From NCBI GenBank assembly GCA_016720635.1, contig JADKKF010000015.1, positions 1 to 64,000 of the forward strand: 64,000 bases of DNA. Direction: 5' to 3'. The notes under the pieces are model-generated. The model searched no databases and was not told the origin of the DNA. It saw only the letters and a list, made by a program, of their open reading frames with translations. Shown here piece by piece: positions 1-9,180 of this stretch. This stretch comes from Saprospiraceae bacterium. GTDB lineage: Bacteria > Bacteroidota > Bacteroidia > Chitinophagales > Saprospiraceae. Numbering within the stretch: position 1 is the first letter of the stretch; every line of letters starts with the position of its first letter. Made by a program: the position numbers and the translations under genes.

Positions 1-982
1 ATAATTCCTCAATATGGATACAAAATCAAAGGGCTTTGGATTGCTGGATTTCAGCGAAGGCTTACGCTCAAAAAATTTGCTTTTTCCAGTTAAACTAATT
101 TGGAGTTGGTTCCAATCTAAGAGTATTTTGAATGAATTTAAACCCGATGCAGTCGTCGGTGTAGGAGGTTATGCAAGTGGCCCAATGGTTAGGGCAGCTA
201 TTGATGCCAAGATACCTTCCATGATCCAGGAGCAAAATAGCTATGCTGGGATTACCAATCAGATTTTAGGGAAAAAGGTCACAAAAATCTGTGTTGCATA
301 TCCTAATATGGATAAGTTTTTTCCAGGAAATAAAATCATAGTAACTGGAAATCCCATACGCAAGGACATTCAGAATAAAATCTTGGATGCGGTAAGCGCA
401 CATCGTTCGGATGCTTGTGATTATTTTGGCTTATCACCTCATAAAATGACCATCGTTTCGATGGGAGGGAGCTTGGGTGCAAGGGCTCTGAATGAAGCTA
501 TTTCAGATGGATATGAAACCATAAAAAATAATCCCGAGGTACAGTGGATTTGGCAGACTGGAAAGGTCAATTTTGACTTATACAAGGATAGCCCAACAGC
601 TAAACTACCCAATGTGAAAATTTATCCATTTTTTGAAAAAATGGAGTACGTATATGGTGCTTCTGACTTGATCATCAGCCGAGCTGGCGCGCTTTCCGTA
701 GCGGAAATTTGCCTAGCAGGCAAGGCTGCTATTCTAGTGCCTTCTCCTAATGTTGCAGAAGATCATCAGACAAAAAATGCTTTGGCTTTGGTCGAAGAAC
801 AAGCGGCCATTTTGGTCAAAGAGCAAGAAATTTCAAGCCTTATCGAAAAGGCATTATCTACAGTAAATGATAAAAATAAGCTGGAGGAAATTGCTAGAAA
901 TTCTAAGAAATTGGCAAAGCCCAAGGCTGCATCAGATATAGCGGAACAAATTATTTCACTTGTAAATCTAGACAAAAGATGA
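1..982 (+). CDS. murG: MurG, lipid II-forming GlcNAc transferase (5' truncated, frameshifted)
   Basis: MurG adds GlcNAc from UDP-GlcNAc to lipid I on the inner face of the cytoplasmic membrane, making lipid II. The window starts inside the gene. Frame 1 is open from base 1 and reads a typical MurG segment (YKIKGLWIAGFQRRLTLK). The homology then continues one frame over, with NLLFPVKLIW, the VGVGGYASGP loop, QEQNSYAGITNQ and the C-terminal domain motif SMGGSLGAR followed by SRAGALSVAEICLAGKAAILV. The switch lies in the A6 run at 70-75; five A's would restore one frame. The ATG at 14 is therefore internal and not a true start. The stop overlaps the murC start by 4 bp (ATGA), so the two are translationally coupled. 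The family assignment is very secure; whether the frameshift is real is not. Confidence 0.9.
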
Positions 983-2361
983 AAATGAGTGAAGTAAATA
1001 GCGTTTATTTTATTGGGATAGGAGGCATCGGAATGTCGGCTTTGGCTCGGTTTTTTCACGCGGAAGGAAAGAAAATTTCTGGTTACGATAGAACAGAAAC
1101 GAGCATCACTAGGGACCTTGCGGCCATGGGAATGGAAATTACGTATGTTGATTCAGTGGACACAATTCCTTCTGACATAGACTTAGCAATTTATACTCCT
1201 GCTATTCCAAAGGATCACAAGGGCTTGAATTATTTTAGAAATAAAGGAATTCCATTATTAAAAAGGTCACAGGTGCTGGGTTTGATCAGTGAGAATATGC
1301 GAACCATAGCAGTTGCAGGTACGCATGGCAAGACGAGCACGAGTTCTTTGGTTGCACATTTTCTCAGAGACTCTGGGGTAGATTGCACAGCTTTTCTAGG
1401 CGGATTATCAAATAATTTGGGTGGAAATTTCATCCACGGTACTTCTGATTGGGTCGTAATTGAGGCTGATGAATTTGATCGTTCTTTCTTGACCTTAAGT
1501 CCAGAAATTGCCGTCATCACTTGTATAGATCCGGATCATTTGGACATTTACGGAGATGAAAAAACTTTTATCGATGGCTTTATTGACTTTATCAATAAAA
1601 TAAAACCCAACGGACATCTGGTTATCCACGAGGATGCTTTTCAAATTCTCGAAGACATGGGTGCTTTCAATGATTTGATTAAAAAGGATTTCACTGTGCA
1701 TGTTTACGGTGAAATTAAGGCAAATATATTGATTAAAAATATCCATAATCTAGCAGATGGGATGGGATTCGAATATGCTAATGGCCTTGAATCCACTTCT
1801 TTCGAATTGACTTATTATGGTCGTCACAATGTATTGAATGCAGTTGCTGCCATTACAGTAGCTAAAATATTGGGCATTTCTGACGAAAAATTAATACCAG
1901 CGGCTAAAAAGTTCAAAGGAATTTGGAGACGATTTGATGTGTTAATTCGCAACGAACATCAAGTATATATCGATGATTATGCACATCATCCTACGGAAAT
2001 CAATGCATTGATAAATTCGGTTAAATCGATGTTTCCTGGCCAAAAAATTAGAGGAATATTCCAGCCTCATTTGTACAGCAGGACCAGAGATTTTTTACAA
2101 GAATTTGCAGAATCATTGCAGTCCTTAGATGAAATCATTTTATTAGAAATATATCCAGCGCGCGAATTACCAATCGAAGGGATTACAAGCCAAGCAATTT
2201 TGGATTTAATTATTAACGAAAATAAAAGCTTAAAGACAAAGTCAGAAGTAATCGATTGGGTAAAAATCGTAGGGGATGGGGTCATTTTGACCATCGGAGC
2301 AGGTGACATTGATTCACTTAGAAATCCTATTGTTGAACAATTAAATGCTAGATTATCATGA
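979..2361 (+). CDS. murC: UDP-N-acetylmuramate--L-alanine ligase MurC
   Basis: MurC ligates L-alanine to UDP-MurNAc with ATP, the first step of the peptide stem of peptidoglycan, in the cytoplasm. The 460-residue protein has the N-terminal Rossmann motif GIGGIGMSALA (about residues 12-22) and the ATP-binding P-loop GTHGKTSTS (from residue 114). It also has the Mur-ligase EADEFDRSF stretch, DPDHLDIYG, and the C-terminal domain with YDDYAHHPTEI-type residues (IDDYAHHPTEI). Length is normal for the family. It overlaps murG upstream and ftsQ downstream by 4 bp each, indicating one tightly coupled operon. A second ATG at 985 is possible but the overlapping ATG at 979 fits the coupling pattern. Confidence 0.97.
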   Translation: MKMSEVNSVYFIGIGGIGMSALARFFHAEGKKISGYDRTETSITRDLAAMGMEITYVDSVDTIPSDIDLAIYTPAIPKDHKGLNYFRNKGIPLLKRSQVLGLISENMRTIAVAGTHGKTSTSSLVAHFLRDSGVDCTAFLGGLSNNLGGNFIHGTSDWVVIEADEFDRSFLTLSPEIAVITCIDPDHLDIYGDEKTFIDGFIDFINKIKPNGHLVIHEDAFQILEDMGAFNDLIKKDFTVHVYGEIKANILIKNIHNLADGMGFEYANGLESTSFELTYYGRHNVLNAVAAITVAKILGISDEKLIPAAKKFKGIWRRFDVLIRNEHQVYIDDYAHHPTEINALINSVKSMFPGQKIRGIFQPHLYSRTRDFLQEFAESLQSLDEIILLEIYPARELPIEGITSQAILDLIINENKSLKTKSEVIDWVKIVGDGVILTIGAGDIDSLRNPIVEQLNARLS

Positions 2362-3167
2362 AATTTAATACGAGCAGAGTTCAAAAATTGATTTGGGTCA
2401 TCGGACTATCTATTGTTTCCATGGTTGTCGTTTTTGCCGTGGGTACGATATGGCATTCTTCGGATAAACTTTATAAAATAACGGTAAAAACGCATGACAA
2501 TGCTGAGAATGTGATCGATGTAAAAGAAATTGAAAAATTGATCAACAAAACCATAAAAGACAGCCAATTAAAAAATACAAAGTTGAATCTAACAAAGATT
2601 GAGACGATTGTTAATGCCCATCCTCTTGTGGAAAAAGGCGAGGTATATCTAGATTCAAACGAAAAATTGAATATAGTAGTCACACAAAAAATGCCAAAAT
2701 TAAGGGTGATTGACAATGAAGGCATTCAGTTTTTTATAGATAAAATCGGAGAAAAATGCCCCGTTGGTTCGCATTTGGTTTCTCGATGTAGGATATTGTC
2801 AGGCGCATTGCCCTCTTATACGGATGGAATGGTTTTTAAGGATAGTACCATTTATCAGCAAGCTTGGGCATTGGATGAAATGATAAGTAATAATGAATTT
2901 TTGGAAGCATTGATAGAAGAAATTCATGTCGATAGGGAACAAAACTTAGTGCTGATTCCGAAGATGGGTGTCGAGCGAATAATTTTTGGATCTTATGATG
3001 ATGATGCTGAAATTAAGTGTAAGCGATTGGTAAAATTTTATAAGTCAGTAATTGCCAGTCAAAAAGGTACGCATTGCGTGTACTTAAATTTAACGGCCAA
3101 AAATCAAGTGATTTGCGGTACAGATCTAGTGGTAAATAATGAATTAAATAATATTTCACAACAATAA
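2358..3167 (+). CDS. ftsQ: Cell division protein FtsQ/DivIB
   Basis: FtsQ is a bitopic inner-membrane divisome protein that links early and late division proteins. The 269-residue protein has a short basic cytoplasmic tail and one membrane segment (about residues 12-32, WVIGLSIVSMVVVFAVGTIW). A periplasmic part follows with a POTRA-like segment (KLNLTKIETIVNAHPLVEKG) and the FtsQ domain. Sequence similarity in this family is low, so the call rests on topology plus the conserved position between murC and ftsA. It starts inside the last codons of murC (ATGA). Two cysteines occur in PVGSHLVSRC and near the C-terminus; their meaning is unknown. Confidence 0.88.
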   Translation: MKFNTSRVQKLIWVIGLSIVSMVVVFAVGTIWHSSDKLYKITVKTHDNAENVIDVKEIEKLINKTIKDSQLKNTKLNLTKIETIVNAHPLVEKGEVYLDSNEKLNIVVTQKMPKLRVIDNEGIQFFIDKIGEKCPVGSHLVSRCRILSGALPSYTDGMVFKDSTIYQQAWALDEMISNNEFLEALIEEIHVDREQNLVLIPKMGVERIIFGSYDDDAEIKCKRLVKFYKSVIASQKGTHCVYLNLTAKNQVICGTDLVVNNELNNISQQ

Positions 3168-3179
3168 ACATTGATTAGT

Positions 3180-4571
3180 ATGAATACCGTAGTAAATGTA
3201 AGTCATGAAATAGTAGTAGCGGTGGACGTCGGCACGACAAAAGTATGCGCTATTGCTGGTAGAAAAAATGAATATGGCAAGGTAGAAATCCTCGCTGTAG
3301 GGAAAGTAGAATGTGATGGTGTAACGAGAGGCATGGTAACAAATATTGAGAGAACCTCAAAGGCCATTGCTGATGCCGTAGAAATCATCGAAAGAAAAAT
3401 TAACAGCAGGGTTAAGCATGTCCATGTTGGTATTGCAGGACAACACATAAAAAGCGTCAAGCACAGGGGTATCCTAGTCAGAGATTCACTGATCAATGAA
3501 ATAAACAAAGAGGATATCAAGAAGCTTATCAACGATATGCACAAATTGGTGCTCCCTCCAGGCGATAAAATCATTCATGTCTTACCACAGGAATATACCG
3601 TCGATAGCGAGCCAGGGATTAAGGATCCTATAGGTATGTCTGGTATGCGGTTGGAAGCTAATTTTCACATCATAACAGGTCAAGATGCGGCTTCTACGAA
3701 CCTAATCAAGTGTTTTGAAAAAAGTGGAATACAAGTACACCAATTGATAATGGAGTCTTTGGCATCTGCGAAGGCCGTCCTTACTGAAGAGGAAAAAGAA
3801 GCGGGAGTGGCTTTGATTGATATTGGTGGAGGTACTACGGATTTGACCATTTATTATGATAGTATCGTTCGACATACAGCGGTCGTTCCTTTTGGAGGTA
3901 ATGTTGTTACCAAGGACATCAAAGAAGGGTGTACAGTCATGCCGAACCAAGCAGAAAAGCTAAAGGTTAAGTTTGGTAGTGCATTGGCGATGGAAATCAA
4001 AGACAATAGGACCATAACCATACCTGGTATCAAAGGCAGAGAAGATAAAGCCATTTCTGAAAAAAATCTAGCATGGATAATTCAGTCTAGGTTGGAAGAG
4101 ATTTTGGATTATATCATCCTAGAAATCCAAAGATCGGGGTACGAAAATAAATTGATAGGTGGTATTGTTATCACAGGTGGAGGCTCTTTGATCAAAGACA
4201 TCGAATTGTTGTGTGAATATCATACGGGCTATCATACTCGAATAGGATTGCCTATAGAACACTTAGCTCACGGTTATGCAGAGCAATATTCTAACCCCAT
4301 ATATGCAACTGCTGTGGGTCTATTGATCGATGGATTAGAGCACGAAGCTTATGGCGGAGTCGAGCCCAAAGTACATGAACCCAATAAAGTACCCATGGAA
4401 GTAGTAAACCAAGGTACTAGTACTACTGAAAAGTATAAAGGGGAGCAATTGACTTTGGATGAATTGTTAGAAAAGCCGAAGAGCGAAAAAAAGCCAAATA
4501 TTTTGAATGGTATTTTGCAAAGAACCAAAGAATGGTTTGAGGCGGATTCTGGAGATGCTGATTTTAAATAA
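3180..4571 (+). CDS. ftsA: Cell division actin homologue FtsA
   Basis: FtsA is an actin-fold ATPase that tethers FtsZ filaments to the membrane and recruits later divisome proteins. Visible motifs are the phosphate-1 loop VAVDVGTTKVCAIAGR, the phosphate-2 region ALIDIGGGTTDLTIY, and the adenosine motif GGIVITGGGSLIKDIE. The C-terminal end NGILQRTKEWFEA is a plausible amphipathic membrane-targeting helix. I chose the ATG at 3180 (463 residues); a TTG at 3171 would add three residues. It lies 12 bp after ftsQ and about 46 bp before ftsZ, the usual order. Confidence 0.96.
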   Translation: MNTVVNVSHEIVVAVDVGTTKVCAIAGRKNEYGKVEILAVGKVECDGVTRGMVTNIERTSKAIADAVEIIERKINSRVKHVHVGIAGQHIKSVKHRGILVRDSLINEINKEDIKKLINDMHKLVLPPGDKIIHVLPQEYTVDSEPGIKDPIGMSGMRLEANFHIITGQDAASTNLIKCFEKSGIQVHQLIMESLASAKAVLTEEEKEAGVALIDIGGGTTDLTIYYDSIVRHTAVVPFGGNVVTKDIKEGCTVMPNQAEKLKVKFGSALAMEIKDNRTITIPGIKGREDKAISEKNLAWIIQSRLEEILDYIILEIQRSGYENKLIGGIVITGGGSLIKDIELLCEYHTGYHTRIGLPIEHLAHGYAEQYSNPIYATAVGLLIDGLEHEAYGGVEPKVHEPNKVPMEVVNQGTSTTEKYKGEQLTLDELLEKPKSEKKPNILNGILQRTKEWFEADSGDADFK

Positions 4572-4617
4572 CTAAAACTCCAACAGAAATTATTTAAAAA
4601 ATTCAAAATTAAAGGTT

Positions 4618-6063
4618 ATGAAAATTAATATACAAAATACAAAAAGACCCATAATAAAAGTCCTAGGAGTAGGGGGTGGCGGTAGCAATGCAGTGTCGTT
4701 CATGCACACTCAGGGTATTGTTGGCGTCGATTTTGCTATCTGCAACACTGATATCCAAGCTATGGAATTGAGCGAAGTACCTGTAAAAATTCAATTAGGA
4801 CTAAATACTACCGAAGGTATGGGTGCAGGTTCTGAGCCCGAGATAGGAAGACAAGCTTGTCTAGAATCCATTGAAGACATCAGAAGATACCTCGCCGAAG
4901 GTACCAAAATGCTCTTCATTACTGCTGGTATGGGTGGCGGTACTGGAACAGGTGCTGCACCAGTTATAGCTCAGCTTGCTAGAGAATTGGATATTTTGAC
5001 AGTAGGAATCGTGACTACGCCTTTCACTTTCGAAGGTGGTAAGAGGGCTAAATATGGCTTGGATGGTCTAGAAGAAATGAAAAAACACGTCGATTCTATC
5101 ATCGTGGTTTCTAATGACAAATTGATAGAAATGTTCGGTTCGATGAAGTATCGCCAAGCATTTTCACAAGCAGATAACGTCTTAGCTACAGCAGCCAAAG
5201 GCATTGCAGAGATTATTACCATTCCTGGTATCGTGAATGTTGACTTTAGAGATGTTCGCACGATCATGAAGGACTCTGGAGTTGCCATCATGGGTATTGG
5301 GGTAGGAGAAGGTGAAAATCGCGCCAGACTTGCGATTGATTCAGCTTTAAACTCTCCATTATTGGAGTCTAATAATATCAGGGGTGCTACTGACATTCTA
5401 GTAAATATCACGAGTGGTGAGGACGAAGTTTCGATGGAAGAAATCGCTATCATCAATGACTTCATCCAAGAAGAAGCTGGTTATGGTACGAATTTGGTGA
5501 TGGGGCAGTGCTTCGACGAGAGTTTAACCAATGAAGTAAAAGTAACTTTGATAGCTACTGGATTCAATAGACAAAAGCAGGCGACCGTCATTCAAAGACC
5601 AAGCCAGAATACAGCGGCGTCAGTTCCCAATATGCCTACAGAAGAGGTTAGATTGGACGAGGAGATCACGATATCACTAGACGACGAGTACCAAGATGAA
5701 TTGCGTCTCAATGAAAGGTTAAAAACCATCGAAAAGCTGAGAAGCCCTCAATCTTTTACTACACTTGACCCGCATATTAAGTCAGAATTGGTGGTGACCA
5801 ATGCTGTAGGAAATCCAGAAGCGCCTTTCAATCACGACAGAAGTCGCAGAGAGGAATTGAGGAATCAGAATCCAAAATTGTCTTCCAATCAAGTGATTTA
5901 TGATATGGAAAGAGAGCCAAGCTACAAACGTAGAGGGATCGTTTTGGAAGATGTAACAATTATCAAGGATGATGCTCATCAAAGTAGAATTTTCTTTTCT
6001 GAAAATGATGATCACGGAATACAAGAAATGAATCCACGGTTCAAAAGAACTTGGGAGGATTAA
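4618..6063 (+). CDS. ftsZ: Cell division tubulin homologue FtsZ
   Basis: FtsZ is the GTP-dependent ring-forming protein of cytokinesis. The 481-residue protein shows the N-terminal GVGGGGSNAV motif (about 17-26), the tubulin signature GGGTGTGAAP (residues 106-115), TPFTFEGGKRA, and the T7 loop region NVDFRDVRTIMKDSGVAIMG. Residues from about 325 onward form a long charged, low-complexity linker, as in other Bacteroidota. The C-terminus (NPRFKRTWED) would be the partner-binding peptide but differs from the proteobacterial form. It is the last gene of the division cluster and is followed within 80 bp by the first copy of a terminator-like hairpin that heads the tandem repeat array. Confidence 0.98.
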   Translation: MKINIQNTKRPIIKVLGVGGGGSNAVSFMHTQGIVGVDFAICNTDIQAMELSEVPVKIQLGLNTTEGMGAGSEPEIGRQACLESIEDIRRYLAEGTKMLFITAGMGGGTGTGAAPVIAQLARELDILTVGIVTTPFTFEGGKRAKYGLDGLEEMKKHVDSIIVVSNDKLIEMFGSMKYRQAFSQADNVLATAAKGIAEIITIPGIVNVDFRDVRTIMKDSGVAIMGIGVGEGENRARLAIDSALNSPLLESNNIRGATDILVNITSGEDEVSMEEIAIINDFIQEEAGYGTNLVMGQCFDESLTNEVKVTLIATGFNRQKQATVIQRPSQNTAASVPNMPTEEVRLDEEITISLDDEYQDELRLNERLKTIEKLRSPQSFTTLDPHIKSELVVTNAVGNPEAPFNHDRSRREELRNQNPKLSSNQVIYDMEREPSYKRRGIVLEDVTIIKDDAHQSRIFFSENDDHGIQEMNPRFKRTWED

Positions 6064-6090
6064 TGAAATATTTTAGTATTACTAAATAAA

Positions 6091-7114
6091 GAGTCTCACA
6101 TTTTTTCTTGAGTTAGGTTTATTGTTTTACGTTAGGTTGGGGCTGCAGACGCCGGTTTGAGCCCCACTTTTCAAAGCGAATAAAAATCCAATCTAAGCGA
6201 AAATCGTAAGCTCGAAAGTATCTTGAAAAGATGCTCCAATAAGAAAACTACAGCCATTTATGAAAGTAATTGGTTTAAAAAAAATAAGGTCAAAGAGACG
6301 AACAAAGGATTGTCTTTTTGCCAAAGAGTCTCACATTTTTTCTTGAGTTAGGTTTATTGTTTTACGTTAGGTTGGGGCTGCAGACGCCGGTTTGAGCCCC
6401 CACTTTTTCAAAGCGAATAAAAATCCAATCTAAGCGAAAATCGTAAGCTCGAAAGTATCTTGAAAAGATGCTCCAATAAGAAAACTACAGCCATTTATGA
6501 AAGTAATTGGTTTAAAAAAAATAAGGTCAAAGAGACGAACAAAGGATTGTCTTTTTGCCAAAGAGTCTCACATTTTTTCTTGAGTTAGGTTTATTGTTTT
6601 ACGTTAGGTTGGGGCTGCAGACGCCGGTTTGAGCCCCCACTTTTTCAAAGCGAATAGAAATCCAATCTAAGCGAAAATCGTAAGCTCGAAAGTATCTTGA
6701 AAAGATGCTCCAATAAGAAAACTACAGCCATTTATGAAAATAATTGGTTTCAAAAAATACGGTCAAACGGACGAACAAAGGATTGTCTTTTTGCCAAAGA
6801 GTCTCACATTTTTTCTTGAGTTAGGTTTATTGTTTTACGTTAGGTTGGGGCTGCAGACGCCGGTTTGAGCCCCCACTTTTTCAAAGCGAATAGAAATCCA
6901 ATCTAAGCGAAAATCGTAAGCTCGAAAGTATCTTGAAAAGATGCTCCAATAAGAAAACTACAGCCATTTATGAAAGTAATTGGTTTTAAAAAATAGGGTC
7001 AAAGAGACGAACGAAGGATTGTCTTTTTGCCAAAGAGTCTCACATTTTTTCTTGAGTTAGGTTTATTGTTTTACGTTAGGTTGGGGCTGCAGACGCCGGT
7101 TTGAGCCCCCACTT
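6091..7114. repeat. Tandem array of about 236-bp non-coding units with hairpins
   Basis: Four full units start at 6091, 6326, 6563 and 6799 (spacings 235, 237, 236), and a fifth partial unit of about 80 bp runs from 7035. The units are nearly identical. Differences are a few substitutions (for example gcgaataaaaa versus gcgaatagaaa) and short homopolymer changes. No frame stays open. Each unit begins with GAGTCTCACATTTTTTC and carries GTTAGGTT twice, then a strong hairpin with a T-run. A second hairpin follows (AGTATCTT-GAA-AAGATGCT). The array fills almost all of the ftsZ to PhoX-like intergenic region. It is too long-period and lacks spacers to be CRISPR. Function is unknown. Confidence 0.93.
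6139..6171 (+). terminator. Terminator-like hairpin, first of five copies (ftsZ end)
   Basis: The stem GGGGCT pairs with AGCCCC, and inside it CAGAC pairs with GTTTG around a GCCG tetraloop, with one bulged G; a T-run follows. This is the form of an intrinsic terminator for the ftsZ transcript. The same hairpin recurs in all four later units (second copy at 6374-6408), with T-runs of four to five residues. Confidence 0.65.
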
Positions 7115-7154
7115 TTATTTTATAGCGTATCGTATTTAAATGATGCTAGCATTA

Positions 7155-7162
7155 TACATTTG
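7155..7162 (+). promoter_or_regulatory. Candidate -7 box (TACATTTG) for the PhoX-like gene
   Basis: The sequence matches the Bacteroidota consensus TAnnTTTG about 100 bp before the gene, just after the repeat array ends. No TTG is seen at the usual -33 spacing, so this is a weak call. Confidence 0.35.
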
Positions 7163-7260
7163 TTAGATGTTTCCACAAAGCGTTTAATAATTACCAGTAT
7201 GAATTTAAGCTATTATCAAAATAAAATGCTAAATTTAACAAGTCAATCAATACAGGCGCT

Positions 7261-9129
7261 ATGAAAACTTTGCAGTTTGCTATAATTCTATTCTATGTTT
7301 TTACTATTTTCGAGGTAGCATTTACACAATCCATAGGCACTTTTTCGTCGGTGCAACCTACCGCCCAAGTACAAAATCTGGTCCTTCCCTCGACACATAC
7401 TTTTCAATTTCTTACAAAAAGTGGAACCCTACTATCCGATGGAACTAGCTTAGGCATCAATTTAGACTTTACGGGTTTTGTGCCCAATGCAGGCAGTAGC
7501 GAACTTGGAAAGCTTTCAATCTCATCAGAGGTAACTCCTGCCAAGTGCGCAATATTTGATGTTCAATATAACCCAGCTACCAAACTTTGGGAAATCAACT
7601 CGGGTAAAAATGTATCCTTTAAGAGTTCAGATTTGGGTCAAGTCGCCACTTTTTGTTCAGGCACAGTAACTCCTAATAATACCATCATGGTTTGTGAAGA
7701 AAATATAACTTCAGGAGACAATAATTCAGATGGATTTCAGGATTTGGGTTGGGTAATAGAAATAGACCCATTATCAGGTACTGTTATCGACCACAACTCT
7801 GATGGAAAACAAGACAAATTGTGGGCTTTAGGTAGACACGCACATGAAAATGTGGTTATAAAAAGTGATCAATCAGTCCTATATTGGGGAGCAGACCATA
7901 GCACTGCTGGATATGTATATAAATTTGTACCCACTACTCCAGGTGATTTTTCAGAGGGTTCGTTGTTTGTCCTAAAAACCACAGCATCATTTGGAACTGG
8001 AGATTGGTTATTGGTCTCAAATACTTCGCAAGGTGAATGTAATACTGTTTTGCAATCTTCAACTGCTTTAACAGCATACAATTTTAATGGCGTGGAAGAT
8101 GTAGATTTAGGGCTGGATGGAAAAGTATATTTTGCAGCAAAAGGACCAGGGCGGGTATATAGATTTACAGACAATGGTACAACCGTTTCTGGATTGGAAA
8201 TTTTTGTCGAAAATACCAGCTACGATGTTGATGGAGCAGGGCCATTTCCTCCAGAAGCTTGGGGCTTAGGGAATGATAATCTAGCCTTCGATAATGAAGG
8301 GAATCTATGGGTTCTACAAGACGGGGGAAGAAATCATATATGGGTAGTTGGTGCTGGACATACTGCTGCTGCGCCTGATGTCCGTTTGTTCGCGACCACC
8401 CCTTTGGGATCAGAACCCACGGGTATAACCTTTTCGCCAGACTACAGATTCCTGTTTATGTCTTTTCAACATCCAAGTACCAGCAATACTACAGCACAAG
8501 TAGATGCTGCCAACAGCAGCATTGTATTCAATACGCATACGACAGTGGTTATCGCTCGAAAAGAAGAACTTGGAACTACTATTTTTCCTTTGGCAAATCT
8601 TGATTTTAATTTAACTGAAAAATCTGACCATGTCCTGGTTTCTTGTGTATTGAAAGGGAATCAAATTAAAGGCAATTTGATAATTGAAAGATCGGTTGAC
8701 GGTATAAATTTTGAGAAAATTAATGAATCTTCTGTCGATCTTTTTAGCGTTTCTGAATCGTACTACAAATTTGAGGATAATAACATTTCGAATGGAAAAA
8801 TATATTATTATAGACTGGAATTTAGGCCGAATATAGGAGCTGTTCGATTTTCACGATTAAAATCAATATCAGTTTCAAATGCAAAAATGCACAATAATAT
8901 ATTTCCGACCATCGCGAATAATTATATTCATATCACTAATCCAATGTTACGGCAAGACGGAATGATAGAAATTTACAACTATTTTGGAAAATCAAGTATT
9001 TTATATCCTCATGGTGCATCTTGGGGCAGCACTCAAACCTTGAAAATCGATATTTGCCATTTGGGTACAGGAGTTTATCTATTCAAATTTAATGATGGAA
9101 CATTTGGAAAATTTATTAAAATAAATTGA
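7261..9129 (+). CDS. Secreted PhoX/DUF839-like protein with T9SS sorting domain
   Basis: The 622-residue protein starts with a signal peptide (hydrophobic about 5-22). A DUF839/PhoX-type region follows: FCSGTVTP with Cys132, VCEEN (145-149), GWVIEIDPLSG and GRHAHENV (191-198). In PhoX phosphatases equivalent residues bind the iron-calcium centre, so a phosphatase-like or calcium-binding beta-propeller is likely, but activity is inferred. The consensus TPWGT is TPNNT here. A fibronectin-like stretch and a C-terminal type A sorting domain follow (about 545-622; FPTIANNYIHI, LGTGVYLFKFNDG), which implies export by T9SS. It stands alone after the repeat array, 51 bp before the peptidase gene. Confidence 0.8.
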   Translation: MKTLQFAIILFYVFTIFEVAFTQSIGTFSSVQPTAQVQNLVLPSTHTFQFLTKSGTLLSDGTSLGINLDFTGFVPNAGSSELGKLSISSEVTPAKCAIFDVQYNPATKLWEINSGKNVSFKSSDLGQVATFCSGTVTPNNTIMVCEENITSGDNNSDGFQDLGWVIEIDPLSGTVIDHNSDGKQDKLWALGRHAHENVVIKSDQSVLYWGADHSTAGYVYKFVPTTPGDFSEGSLFVLKTTASFGTGDWLLVSNTSQGECNTVLQSSTALTAYNFNGVEDVDLGLDGKVYFAAKGPGRVYRFTDNGTTVSGLEIFVENTSYDVDGAGPFPPEAWGLGNDNLAFDNEGNLWVLQDGGRNHIWVVGAGHTAAAPDVRLFATTPLGSEPTGITFSPDYRFLFMSFQHPSTSNTTAQVDAANSSIVFNTHTTVVIARKEELGTTIFPLANLDFNLTEKSDHVLVSCVLKGNQIKGNLIIERSVDGINFEKINESSVDLFSVSESYYKFEDNNISNGKIYYYRLEFRPNIGAVRFSRLKSISVSNAKMHNNIFPTIANNYIHITNPMLRQDGMIEIYNYFGKSSILYPHGASWGSTQTLKIDICHLGTGVYLFKFNDGTFGKFIKIN

Positions 9130-9180
9130 TACCTTTATTTTGATTTTTTTTAAATTATTTCACCAACATTAATCACTGAA

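Noticed and set aside
55..90. Programmed -1 frameshifting in murG
   Set aside because: The shift needed is +1 (or -2), which a poly-A -1 slippery site would not give; an extra A is simpler.
6091..7114. CRISPR array or integron attC array
   Set aside because: The units are about 236 bp with no short repeat-unique spacer pattern, and no cas or integrase gene is near.
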